A stretch of 35,177 nucleotides of DNA from Candidatus Magasanikiibacteriota bacterium (GTDB taxonomy: Bacteria; Patescibacteriota; Patescibacteriia; Magasanikbacterales; UBA922): assembly GCA_018650645.1 (NCBI GenBank), contig JABIFP010000015.1, forward strand, positions 1 to 35,177, in the 5' to 3' direction. The notes beneath the pieces are model-generated. The model ran no database searches, was not told the origin of the DNA, and saw only the letters and a list, made by a program, of their open reading frames with translations. The translations under genes and the position numbers were made by a program. This document shows positions 1 to 7,198 of this stretch, in pieces (position 1 is the first letter of the stretch; the number at the start of each line of letters is the position of its first letter).

Positions 1-806
1 AATATTTTCTTATGAAAGTTTTTTTCTCCTGATATAAAATCCCAAAATTCCTTACCTATCAGTGATTTTGTTTCAAAATCCTTCATATTGTTTCGTATCT
101 GACTAGATATTCTATCTCGAGTACCATATGTCATACCAAGTAAAAAATCTACATTTGGTTCCTTCACATTATAGTCCTGTATAACATCATTTAGACTCTC
201 AACCATCCCCACATTCATTGTATTTGGCCCACTCTTTACCTGAATTAAAGTTAATTTGTCACCGTTTTTTTTCTGTATATCAGGCCGCTTCCCTCTATTC
301 CCAGTATCGTATTTTTTATCAACTTTTGTTGCCCCACATCTTATTAGTAGCTTTTCCACTGCATTACCCCATGAAGTCACAATGGATCTAGTAACCGTCT
401 GATATAAATTAAATTCCACTATACTTTGAGGGGTATTCAAATCTAAAACCTTCATCAAAAAAGGATTTATATCCATATTTTGGAAGCTAATACTTTCTAA
501 CATTTCGATCTGTCTCTTCAAAAAATCTCGCCCAACATAGGCAATCCAAGCTACATCTATATCAGTATATTGGGAGTATTCTTTCTTTACTTTTAATAAA
601 TCCTCTATCTGAAGATCACTCAATATTCTTTTTTTATTGCTTTTTATGATCAAACTTAATCTAGTAAAATCAGATTTTAAGAAATCTAGCCATTCATTCT
701 CAAAGTCTTCTGCTATAGAATAGGCTATGCCAGAGCCTACACCTTTAACTTGCCGACTCAATTCTGAAATCAATTCTTGCTCGTTGTTCTCTAGTTCATT
801 ACTCAT
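1..806 (-). CDS. Type II restriction endonuclease-like protein (PD-(D/E)XK nuclease), C-terminus truncated by window edge
   Basis: Own translation of the minus strand from ATG at 806: MSNELENNEQELISELSRQVKGVGSG...GNRGKRPDIQKKNGDKLTLIQVKSGPNTMN...FHKKI, 268 codons open to base 1. PD...QVK matches a PD-(D/E)XK core, and the KSGPNTMN context is typical of PmeII/TdeIII-like REases. Not in the ORF track because no stop lies in the window. Confidence 0.75.
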   Translation of the reverse strand, partial: MSNELENNEQELISELSRQVKGVGSGIAYSIAEDFENEWLDFLKSDFTRLSLIIKSNKKRILSDLQIEDLLKVKKEYSQYTDIDVAWIAYVGRDFLKRQIEMLESISFQNMDINPFLMKVLDLNTPQSIVEFNLYQTVTRSIVTSWGNAVEKLLIRCGATKVDKKYDTGNRGKRPDIQKKNGDKLTLIQVKSGPNTMNVGMVESLNDVIQDYNVKEPNVDFLLGMTYGTRDRISSQIRNNMKDFETKSLIGKEFWDFISGEKNFHKKI

Positions 807-985
807 ACATTTTTCTTAGCTATTGTGTTTTGTAAGAATTGACTAAACTCTGATTTACTAATCCTAAATTCTTTTCCAATTTTGTGAGCCTGTAGTTTCC
901 CCGCTTTTATATAACGGTAAATTGTCATATTAGAAACACGAAGTTTTTCAGCCAACTCTTCTACCAGATAAAATTCTTTTTCCAT
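803..985 (-). CDS. Excisionase-family helix-turn-helix DNA-binding protein
   Basis: MEKEFYLVEELAEKLRVSNMTIYRYIKAGKLQAHKIGKEFRISKSEFSQFL matches the excisionase/MerR-like HTH pattern. Its TGA overlaps the ATG of the next ORF (ATGA). Confidence 0.85.
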   Translation of the reverse strand: MEKEFYLVEELAEKLRVSNMTIYRYIKAGKLQAHKIGKEFRISKSEFSQFLQNTIAKKNV

Positions 986-1062
986 AGAATGATTTTAAAA
1001 AACTTGTTTTCTTACTCTTTTTACAGAATACCACACTTCACAATGGTTAACAATTTATTCTA

Positions 1063-2199
1063 CTAATCTATCCGCTGAGCCATGATCTTCAACAGCTGTT
1101 CTTTACTTAAAGAAGCGATGTTTGCCGTTGTGAGATTATCAAATGAAATATCTTGCACAATTCTTGCCTGCTTTATTGGATCGATATGTCCGTACCCATA
1201 GCTTCCAAACGTAGTTCCTACATTCTCATGCCCTAAATTCTGACTAAAGGCTTTCTTCTGTATTTCTGTTAAAGGAAGCTTGGATATTTCACTCACTAAT
1301 AGATTTCTAAACGTATGCGGATGAAAATATTCTACTCCTGCCAGCTCAAAACGCTTTCTGAATATATTTCTAGCAGATGTAGTACTCTTCCAAAAAACAG
1401 GCCCTACTTCCCCATTGCTATAAAATCCTAGGTTATGTTTACCAACCTCTGTTTTTGTGGCGGGAAAAATAGGATCACCCAGATTAAAGGCTTTCTGCTT
1501 TTGGAGATATTCTACCCAATCCATAAAATACTGCTTGGCCTTATTATTTGGAATGGGCACAAAGACGGAAGTTATTCTTTTACTAAATTTTGTCTCCACA
1601 CCAAACTTTGGGTTCTGATCTATAATCATTGTCTCTTTATCAAAACACTTAATAGAAAGACTCGCAAGAGCAGAAATCCTTATACCTGTTAGAAGAGTAA
1701 GAGAAATAAGCGCTCTATCACGTAATTCAACCTCTGTTTTCCCTTCAATGTGTTCTATGACTTTTTTTACCTGCTCAATAGAGGGAAAGCGCGTGTTTTT
1801 ACTTTGAGTCGCTATCTTATTTTCTGCCTTGGTTAGGTTGAGATATTCTACATCTTGCTCATGTATTTTGGATTTATACCCATCTTGCTTTGATAACCAG
1901 ATAAAAAACGCCTTAAGATATCTGATGTTTGTATGGCAGTAAGATAAACTCACGGTACCTTCCCCATTCTTCTTTTGTTTCGATTTTAACCACTTCTTAA
2001 AATCAATGGCTTTCTGCTTACTAAATACACCAAAATCAGCTTGTCCTGAAAATTCTTCCCAAAGCCAAATTCCTTTTTCGTAACACCGAATGGTTTTTTG
2101 AGAATACTGTTTTGCATTCTCTAGATATATATAATAGTTTCTTTTGACTAGTTCATTTTTGTATTGAGTGGAGGGCATATATTTGTATATTAGTTTCAA
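1063..2199 (-). CDS. Tyrosine recombinase / phage-type integrase
   Basis: Catalytic motifs: LLTGIRISALASL (Arg I), HPHTFRNLL (HxxR), LGHENVGTTFGSYGYGH (C-terminal Tyr region). Confidence 0.9.
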   Translation of the reverse strand: MKLIYKYMPSTQYKNELVKRNYYIYLENAKQYSQKTIRCYEKGIWLWEEFSGQADFGVFSKQKAIDFKKWLKSKQKKNGEGTVSLSYCHTNIRYLKAFFIWLSKQDGYKSKIHEQDVEYLNLTKAENKIATQSKNTRFPSIEQVKKVIEHIEGKTEVELRDRALISLTLLTGIRISALASLSIKCFDKETMIIDQNPKFGVETKFSKRITSVFVPIPNNKAKQYFMDWVEYLQKQKAFNLGDPIFPATKTEVGKHNLGFYSNGEVGPVFWKSTTSARNIFRKRFELAGVEYFHPHTFRNLLVSEISKLPLTEIQKKAFSQNLGHENVGTTFGSYGYGHIDPIKQARIVQDISFDNLTTANIASLSKEQLLKIMAQRID

Positions 2200-2239
2200 A
2201 TAGTTCTATTAGGACATTTAGGTTACACTCTTCACTACC

Positions 2240-2644
2240 TTATAATCGTTTTTGACATACCTTTATGAGTCTATTCATTTTTGACTTGCACACCCGACAC
2301 TTCGCTTTTTTCATTTGTTGATTTACTTTATTTTTACCAACTGTTTTTCCTGTTTCCACAATTCTTTCACTCCCTTCGTAAGCGGTTCTCGGCTTGCGAC
2401 ACTTGAAACAAAAATATTCATCTTCATTCAATTTACTTTTCTGGCTCTGTTGTTTTTCTTTGAAGAATTTCTTTAATTCTTTACCCATTATAAGAAGAGG
2501 CTTTTTTTCTATATCAATGGGTTTTAATCCTTCTCTTAACCACCGACCACAAGTCCTTCTATCTATAGAATATAATTGGGCAATCTCGCCAATTGAATAA
2601 CTTGCTTTTGATCTAATGAGTCCAACGTTATATTTATGTGACAT
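2240..2644 (-). CDS. HTH + zinc-ribbon protein
   Basis: N-terminal HTH (YSIGEIAQLYSIDRRTCGRWLREG) and two CxxC pairs (CFKC, CRVC). Start placed at MSHKYNV (2644) rather than the longer ORF-track start. Confidence 0.7.
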   Translation of the reverse strand: MSHKYNVGLIRSKASYSIGEIAQLYSIDRRTCGRWLREGLKPIDIEKKPLLIMGKELKKFFKEKQQSQKSKLNEDEYFCFKCRKPRTAYEGSERIVETGKTVGKNKVNQQMKKAKCRVCKSKMNRLIKVCQKRL

Positions 2645-2807
2645 ACTCCTCCCTGTTAGGCACTCCCTCACGAAGAAGACGCTGCTCTATTTTTTGTAGA
2701 GTGCTGAAAAATCCAAGAATGCTTTCATCAGCTTCTTGAATATCTTCTGGTTTAAGACTGAATGCCTCAACCAACCCTTTTTGTCGCAACTCTAAACTGG
2801 AGGACAT
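2634..2807 (-). CDS. 57-aa hypothetical protein, first gene of the integrase operon
   Basis: Own translation: MSSSLELRQKGLVEAFSLKPEDIQEADESILGFFSTLQKIEQRLLREGVPNREEYVT*. SD AAGGAG upstream; overlaps the start of the HTH/Zn-ribbon gene. Confidence 0.6.
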   Translation of the reverse strand: MSSSLELRQKGLVEAFSLKPEDIQEADESILGFFSTLQKIEQRLLREGVPNREEYVT

Positions 2808-2811
2808 AAAA

Positions 2812-2840
2812 AGCGGTCTCCTTTATGGAAAACCGCTTCT
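2812..2840 (-). promoter_or_regulatory. Hairpin AAGCGGT...ACCGCTT with the SD in its loop, followed by T-run and ATG
   Basis: Minus strand: AAGCGGTTTTCCATAAAGGAGACCGCTTTTTATG. Confidence 0.5.
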
Positions 2841-2852
2841 GCATATGCAATA

Positions 2853-2881
2853 TTGCAAAATATTTTAAACTTCGCTATAAT
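2853..2881 (+). promoter_or_regulatory. Sigma70-type promoter (TTGCAA-17-TATAAT)
   Basis: TTGCAA 2853-2858, 17-nt spacer, TATAAT 2876-2881, no gene immediately downstream on +. Confidence 0.55.
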
Positions 2882-2887
2882 GCATCT

Positions 2888-2957
2888 ACCCTAGTTTATG
2901 CGATTTTCCGTGTGAATGAGAAAGATGCCGTGTTACAAGCACGCGCATCTTTTTTTT
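2888..2957 (+). ncRNA. Putative ~70-nt small RNA between promoter and intrinsic terminator
   Basis: Predicted TSS ~2888, terminator hairpin and T8 at 2923-2957, no ORF on this interval with support. Confidence 0.35.
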
Positions 2958-2958
2958 A
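2921..2958. terminator. Bidirectional intrinsic terminator
   Basis: GATGCCGTG-TTACAAG-CACGCGCATC followed by T8 on +. It also lies directly after the stop of the minus-strand metallopeptidase gene. Confidence 0.7.
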
Positions 2959-3591
2959 TTGTGGGACAAGTATCCCTGTATTTTTCAATCGATATACGAT
3001 GCTTTGATATGAAACCTGAAAATGATCTGAAAGAGTATTCATATCATTACACTGTTGATATTGCGCTACTAATTCGGACTTTGGCACTAAATACATTGCC
3101 GTAGCCATATCGGTAGCACCCTCAACAAGTCTGGTCACCATATCAAAAGGCAATGTTTCATAAGTTAGAAATGCATCAATAAACTGACGAAATTCGGGAT
3201 CAAGAAACTGTAAGACGTGAATCGTCTCGTGTATCTTGGTGAAACGCTGTCTTTTAACAGACGATCTATTTGTATTGTATAGAATGTGGAGATCAAACGG
3301 ATTATCAGGAGATGAGTCCCAAAAACCCTCTAGTTCTGGTTTACCAAAGTCGCGATTATCAAAAGGATGATAATGCAGAGCATATCCTGAAAGATATTCT
3401 TCAATGGGTTTTGTTGTAATGGGAAACTCGACACTCGCTGCTTGTCCGTAGATATCATCTATAAGTTCTTGAAAGTACGCTTCTAATCGAAAGTAATATT
3501 TCCAATATGTTGCTTTATCTGTCCTTGGAAACCTTTGGTCAGCATACTTATACCTTGCTATCTCTTGGTGCACTTTTGATAAAGTCAACAT
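2956..3591 (-). CDS. ImmA/IrrE-like metallopeptidase
   Basis: HExxH motif (KIHETIHVLQF) and C-terminal LVPKSELVAQYQQ...LSDHFQVSYQSIVYRLKNTGIL typical of the ImmA/IrrE family; paired with an XRE protein. Confidence 0.8.
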   Translation of the reverse strand: MLTLSKVHQEIARYKYADQRFPRTDKATYWKYYFRLEAYFQELIDDIYGQAASVEFPITTKPIEEYLSGYALHYHPFDNRDFGKPELEGFWDSSPDNPFDLHILYNTNRSSVKRQRFTKIHETIHVLQFLDPEFRQFIDAFLTYETLPFDMVTRLVEGATDMATAMYLVPKSELVAQYQQCNDMNTLSDHFQVSYQSIVYRLKNTGILVPQ

Positions 3592-3904
3592 ACTTTAGTA
3601 CGTTATCCGCCTGCTCAACCGAGAGTCCACCATCGCTCCGTAATGCAGTTTTAAGTAAATAAAGACTTGGGCTATTGTCGTTCCCCTCAATGACTCCAAT
3701 ACGCTCAAAGAAATGTCTCAGTGTAAGGCCGAGACCAGTGGAAAGTGACTTTGCGGTTTTTAACCGTAAAGCAAGCTCATCGTACTGTCCATCTTCTAGC
3801 TTAGAAATATAAGCGAGAGAAAGACCTGATCTTCTATGGAGATCAGTAGCACTCAATCCTGCTTCTTCACGAAGCTGTTTGATGATTTTGGCTATTTTAC
3901 TCAT
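3548..3904 (-). CDS. XRE-family transcriptional regulator
   Basis: IIKQLREEAGLSATDLHRRSGLSLAYISKLEDGQY is an XRE HTH; overlaps the downstream peptidase ORF. Confidence 0.88.
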   Translation of the reverse strand: MSKIAKIIKQLREEAGLSATDLHRRSGLSLAYISKLEDGQYDELALRLKTAKSLSTGLGLTLRHFFERIGVIEGNDNSPSLYLLKTALRSDGGLSVEQADNVLKYVDFIKSAPRDSKV

Positions 3905-3918
3905 ACAGGTTTGTATTT

Positions 3919-3974
3919 AGCTATAATTAGCTTATATCTAAGATACCAGATTACTTAACTGTAGTCAAGTCACC
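3919..3974 (-). promoter_or_regulatory. Promoter and operator-like palindrome of the XRE/ImmA operon
   Basis: Minus strand TTGACT-17-TATCTT, then AGCTA-ATTA-TAGCT inverted repeat between the -10 and the ATG. Confidence 0.6.
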
Positions 3975-4055
3975 CTTTCCCCTAGTTGTGGACAGCCCAA
4001 TACCTCTACTATCATAGGGAGTCATGCGAGTTGATTATTATTCTGTTTCCTGATA

Positions 4056-4085
4056 AAATCACTTATATGAGCGAATAAGTGATTT
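4056..4085. repeat. 11-bp perfect inverted repeat
   Basis: AAATCACTTAT atgagcga ATAAGTGATTT. Confidence 0.6.
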
Positions 4086-4165
4086 AAAATGATATTCTTC
4101 CACAGTTCATCATCATGTGGTCTCTTGATCAATCGAAGTAGAGGTGGTATAAAGACTATCCCAAA

Positions 4166-4193
4166 CAAAAAGACCTCACAAAGTGTGAGGTCT
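4166..4193 (-). terminator. Intrinsic terminator (minus)
   Basis: Minus: AGACCTCACA-CTT-TGTGAGGTCT-TTTTG. Confidence 0.75.
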
Positions 4194-4199
4194 ATCTGC

Positions 4200-4223
4200 C
4201 CACCCCGAAAGGGGTGGCTTTTT
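4200..4223 (+). terminator. Intrinsic terminator (plus)
   Basis: CCACCCC-GAAA-GGGGTGG-CTTTTTC. Confidence 0.7.
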
Positions 4224-4282
4224 CATTCCGTTATATTAAGGGATAACGAACAAAACCCTTTTTTAGTCTAAGAAATCTCAGA

Positions 4283-4438
4283 CTATTTCCGCTTAGGCTT
4301 GCTAGCGACCTTTTTTGATCTGCTAGCGCTTCTGCGGCGCATTGTTTCGACTGTGGCAGTCTTCTTCCGACGACGTGCCTTTTCAACGGTGATGAATTCA
4401 CCATTGATAGCGTCTCTTCCAACCTTCCAACTTGTCAT
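4283..4438 (-). CDS. 51-aa highly basic protein
   Basis: Own translation: MTSWKVGRDAINGEFITVEKARRRKKTATVETMRRRSASRSKKVASKPKRK*. Below the ORF-track length cutoff; the track lists another frame here. A minus-strand terminator lies downstream. Confidence 0.65.
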   Translation of the reverse strand: MTSWKVGRDAINGEFITVEKARRRKKTATVETMRRRSASRSKKVASKPKRK

Positions 4439-4923
4439 AGACAAATATGGTTAGTTTCTGTTTCGTTCTATGCTTCCTCATTCGCATGAGTTCGTACCTT
4501 TAAGCAATGGGAGAAACGTCCCTCAGGATTTACACCCTGACCCACTCTTCATTTCGAACTGGAGAGCAGGTTCAGAGTGTAAAATAAAATCCACGACACA
4601 AGCAGACACTCAGGAGAATTCATTTTACTGAAACACTCCGTAGTTTGAGCCATCGGAGATACTTCTATCCCCAAGTGCCAGCTTATATAGCGGATTCATG
4701 TTTCTGGTAAACATATCTACTGTCCTCGGGCTCAATCGAAAACGATGATTTGTAACGAACGAGGATACTATACCATCTCTCAAAAAACAGTGCAAGAAAA
4801 CATACAAAGAAAAGCACTTAAATAAAAGTATCAACTGATTAGCTCTTCAATACGATCAATTGAATGTTCCAAATCATTGAGAATTGGTATCCAATCAAGA
4901 GTTCTGAAATCGTCCCGTAGGGC

Positions 4924-4968
4924 CCGCATAACAAAACACACCCCAAAAGGGTGTGTTTTGTTATGCGG
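4924..4968. terminator. 20-bp perfect hairpin
   Basis: CCGCATAACAAAACACACCC-caaaa-GGGTGTGTTTTGTTATGCGG. Confidence 0.6.
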
Positions 4969-5158
4969 ATTGGCGTACTCTTACCCTTAGGGTTCGACCA
5001 CGCAACTGAGCGAAGCAAGAAGAAAGCTGGAAGCTTTATTCTTGTGAGCGAAGGCAGCGTGGATAGCGGAACGCAGTGGAGCGTCGTCCCGCCTGATGAG
5101 GGTATTCTTCACAAATGATATTAGTGTATAATATACACCACACATATTTAAATGCCAT

Positions 5159-5812
5159 ATGCAAAGATTTAGATTCATTTTATCACTCGCTCTTATACTC
5201 TCGATTGGGTTTTCCATATTTACGCCCCTCCCCACTCAGGCAGAGAAAGACAAATATGGGATGGAAACGGACCCAAACCATCCAAACTATCCTGATGACA
5301 CATTTTTAACTGAAGAGGCAAAGGACTATCTAAACAATCTAGACAATGAATCTCCACTTGGTGACAATCTAGGCCCAGGGATAATTGGAGACAACTGCGA
5401 CAAAACCTTCAGTAACAAATTGCGTTGTAATATACAAAATACAATTGACGATATTTCACGCATGCCCCAAGAATATAAAATCATGTTCTTTATACTATTA
5501 TTCGCTGTTTTATATACGATTCTTGGAGCAAAAAAACTATCCGTCAAGAATATAAATCGCATAAATAAGGTGCTCGCAATTGTTTCTCTTGTTCTTATGC
5601 TTCTATATCTAGGTGACGGGGAAAAAAGAAAAAAGCTATTACGATATTTTCATATTTTCCTTTTACTGATCCCATCTATTCCTATCATCACCCTATTGGC
5701 AGATAAAATGAGGATTCATAATGTGTACGTAAAAACTTTCCTCGGCGCATGCATGATGATTTTTATTCCAATACTCATAATTGTTGTCCTCTTACCAGCG
5801 GTTTATACATAA
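5159..5812 (+). CDS. Hypothetical membrane protein with N-terminal signal sequence
   Basis: N-terminal hydrophobic segment then several TM stretches (IMFFILLFAVLYTILGA, VLAIVSLVLMLLYLG, IFLLLIPSIPIITLLA, FLGACMMIFIPILIIVVLLPA). Confidence 0.75.
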   Translation: MQRFRFILSLALILSIGFSIFTPLPTQAEKDKYGMETDPNHPNYPDDTFLTEEAKDYLNNLDNESPLGDNLGPGIIGDNCDKTFSNKLRCNIQNTIDDISRMPQEYKIMFFILLFAVLYTILGAKKLSVKNINRINKVLAIVSLVLMLLYLGDGEKRKKLLRYFHIFLLLIPSIPIITLLADKMRIHNVYVKTFLGACMMIFIPILIIVVLLPAVYT

Positions 5813-5877
5813 ATAACGTTCGAATGGCGTTCCATTAGTCCCGCAAAAATTACTTCGCTATATATTAAAAAATCATT

Positions 5878-6342
5878 ATGCATACAAATTGCCTCGCCTG
5901 TGAAAGAATCAAAATGATAAAACAAGGATCCAATCCTTATTTTGTTATGGAACTAGATTCTGGATATGTTGTCCTTGGAGATCATCAGCTATTTAAAGGA
6001 TACTCACTACTGCTTCTTAAAAATCATACTGAAGAGCTCCATATGCTCACCGATGCAGATCGAAAAATATTTCTAGAAGATATGAGTCTTCTCGGAAAAG
6101 CTCTCTATGAAATATATTCTCCAAGAAAGATGAACTATGAGCTCCTTGGAAATTCCGTTAATCATCTCCACTGGCATATTTTTCCAAGACACCATGATGA
6201 CCCTCGCCCGCAAGGAGCTGTTTGGGCTATTGATAAATCTATTCGATATGCTGATAAGTACATACCAAGCCCAGCAGAATTAGATGAAATGAAAAAATCA
6301 CTAAAAACAAAATTAGCTCAACTCATTTTGGAAAACAGTTAA
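5878..6342 (+). CDS. HIT-family nucleotide-binding protein
   Basis: Histidine triad NHLHWHIFPRH; typical N-terminal CLAC...YFVMELDSGYVVLGDHQLFKGYSLL. Confidence 0.9.
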   Translation: MHTNCLACERIKMIKQGSNPYFVMELDSGYVVLGDHQLFKGYSLLLLKNHTEELHMLTDADRKIFLEDMSLLGKALYEIYSPRKMNYELLGNSVNHLHWHIFPRHHDDPRPQGAVWAIDKSIRYADKYIPSPAELDEMKKSLKTKLAQLILENS

Positions 6343-6432
6343 TCTATAGAAAAAAGTTCGAATAGCGTCCCATCGGTCCCGCAAACATATAAAGTCAGCC
6401 TGAAAAGGGTGCTTTTATGTTTGCGGCATAAC

Positions 6433-6466
6433 AAAAAAACATCACCCTCTACAGGTGATGTTTTTT
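6433..6466. terminator. Bidirectional intrinsic terminator
   Basis: AAAAAACATCACC-ctctaca-GGTGATGTTTTTT. Confidence 0.75.
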
Positions 6467-6562
6467 CTAGCTCTCACGTTTACGATTGTACACATGAAAG
6501 CTAGTGAAGAGACGCGGTGGCAGGTGCCATGCGCCTCTTCGGGGTGGACTACAGATGAGATT

Positions 6563-7153
6563 TCAGCGGCTGAGCTGCCAGACCCAGGCGGGCCAGCGCT
6601 CAGCCGTGACGTCCCAAACATTGCGGACCTCGCCACCCACCGCGACGCTGAGCGTACCGGTGAGGTTGACGGCGGTCCCCGCGATCCGCTCGACTGTCCC
6701 CTCCTCCGATATCTCGGCGAGGCCGGTCCGGTTGAGGGGGTACACGGGACTCTCGTCCTGCGTGTAGCCGGTGAGGCGGAAATCGCACCCATCGAGCTCA
6801 GCAAAGCGCTGACCCGAGAACACGATCCCCATGCTCAGCTTGAGCGGGTCCTCGCCGAGGCGGTGGGGGCCCTGCAGATCGAAGGTCTGCTCGTAGTAGG
6901 CGATCTGATCGCCCAGCTTGCAGATCCCCTCGATCTGGTAGTTTCGAACCTCCGTCGTAGGAACCCGCTCGTCGAGCGAGATCTGCTCCCACTCCGCCCC
7001 GGGCTCGTCGAGCCGGGTAAAGTGGCCGTCCGCGTCCCACGTCACCTGAACGATGACGAAGTCCGCGTCGGCCTCATCAAGAGCGGGGTTGGGCAGGTCG
7101 CCGCAGGCGGCGAGGAACAGGGCGGTGATGGTGGCGAGCAGAATGCGAGCCAT
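6563..7153 (-). CDS. GC-rich putative lipoprotein of unknown function
   Basis: MARILLATITALFLAACGDLPNPALDEADADFVIVQ... with lipobox LAAC. SD GGGAG 7 nt before ATG. Start placed at 7153 rather than 7213. Confidence 0.75.
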   Translation of the reverse strand: MARILLATITALFLAACGDLPNPALDEADADFVIVQVTWDADGHFTRLDEPGAEWEQISLDERVPTTEVRNYQIEGICKLGDQIAYYEQTFDLQGPHRLGEDPLKLSMGIVFSGQRFAELDGCDFRLTGYTQDESPVYPLNRTGLAEISEEGTVERIAGTAVNLTGTLSVAVGGEVRNVWDVTAERWPAWVWQLSR

Positions 7154-7171
7154 AAGAATTCTCCCTTCAAA

Positions 7172-7198
7172 GAAAAAACGCCACGTTTGACATGTGGC
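7172..7198 (-). terminator. Intrinsic terminator in the 5' leader of the lipoprotein gene
   Basis: Minus: GCCACATGTCAAACGTGGC-GTTTTTTC immediately upstream of the SD. Confidence 0.7.

Noticed and set aside
4231-4422. ORF-track 63-aa minus ORF (MEETLSMVNSSPLKRHVV...)
   Set aside because: Out of frame with the better-supported 51-aa basic protein at 4283-4438.
4625-4834. 69-aa minus ORF
   Set aside because: No recognisable motif or SD support; could be a gene remnant, but evidence is insufficient.
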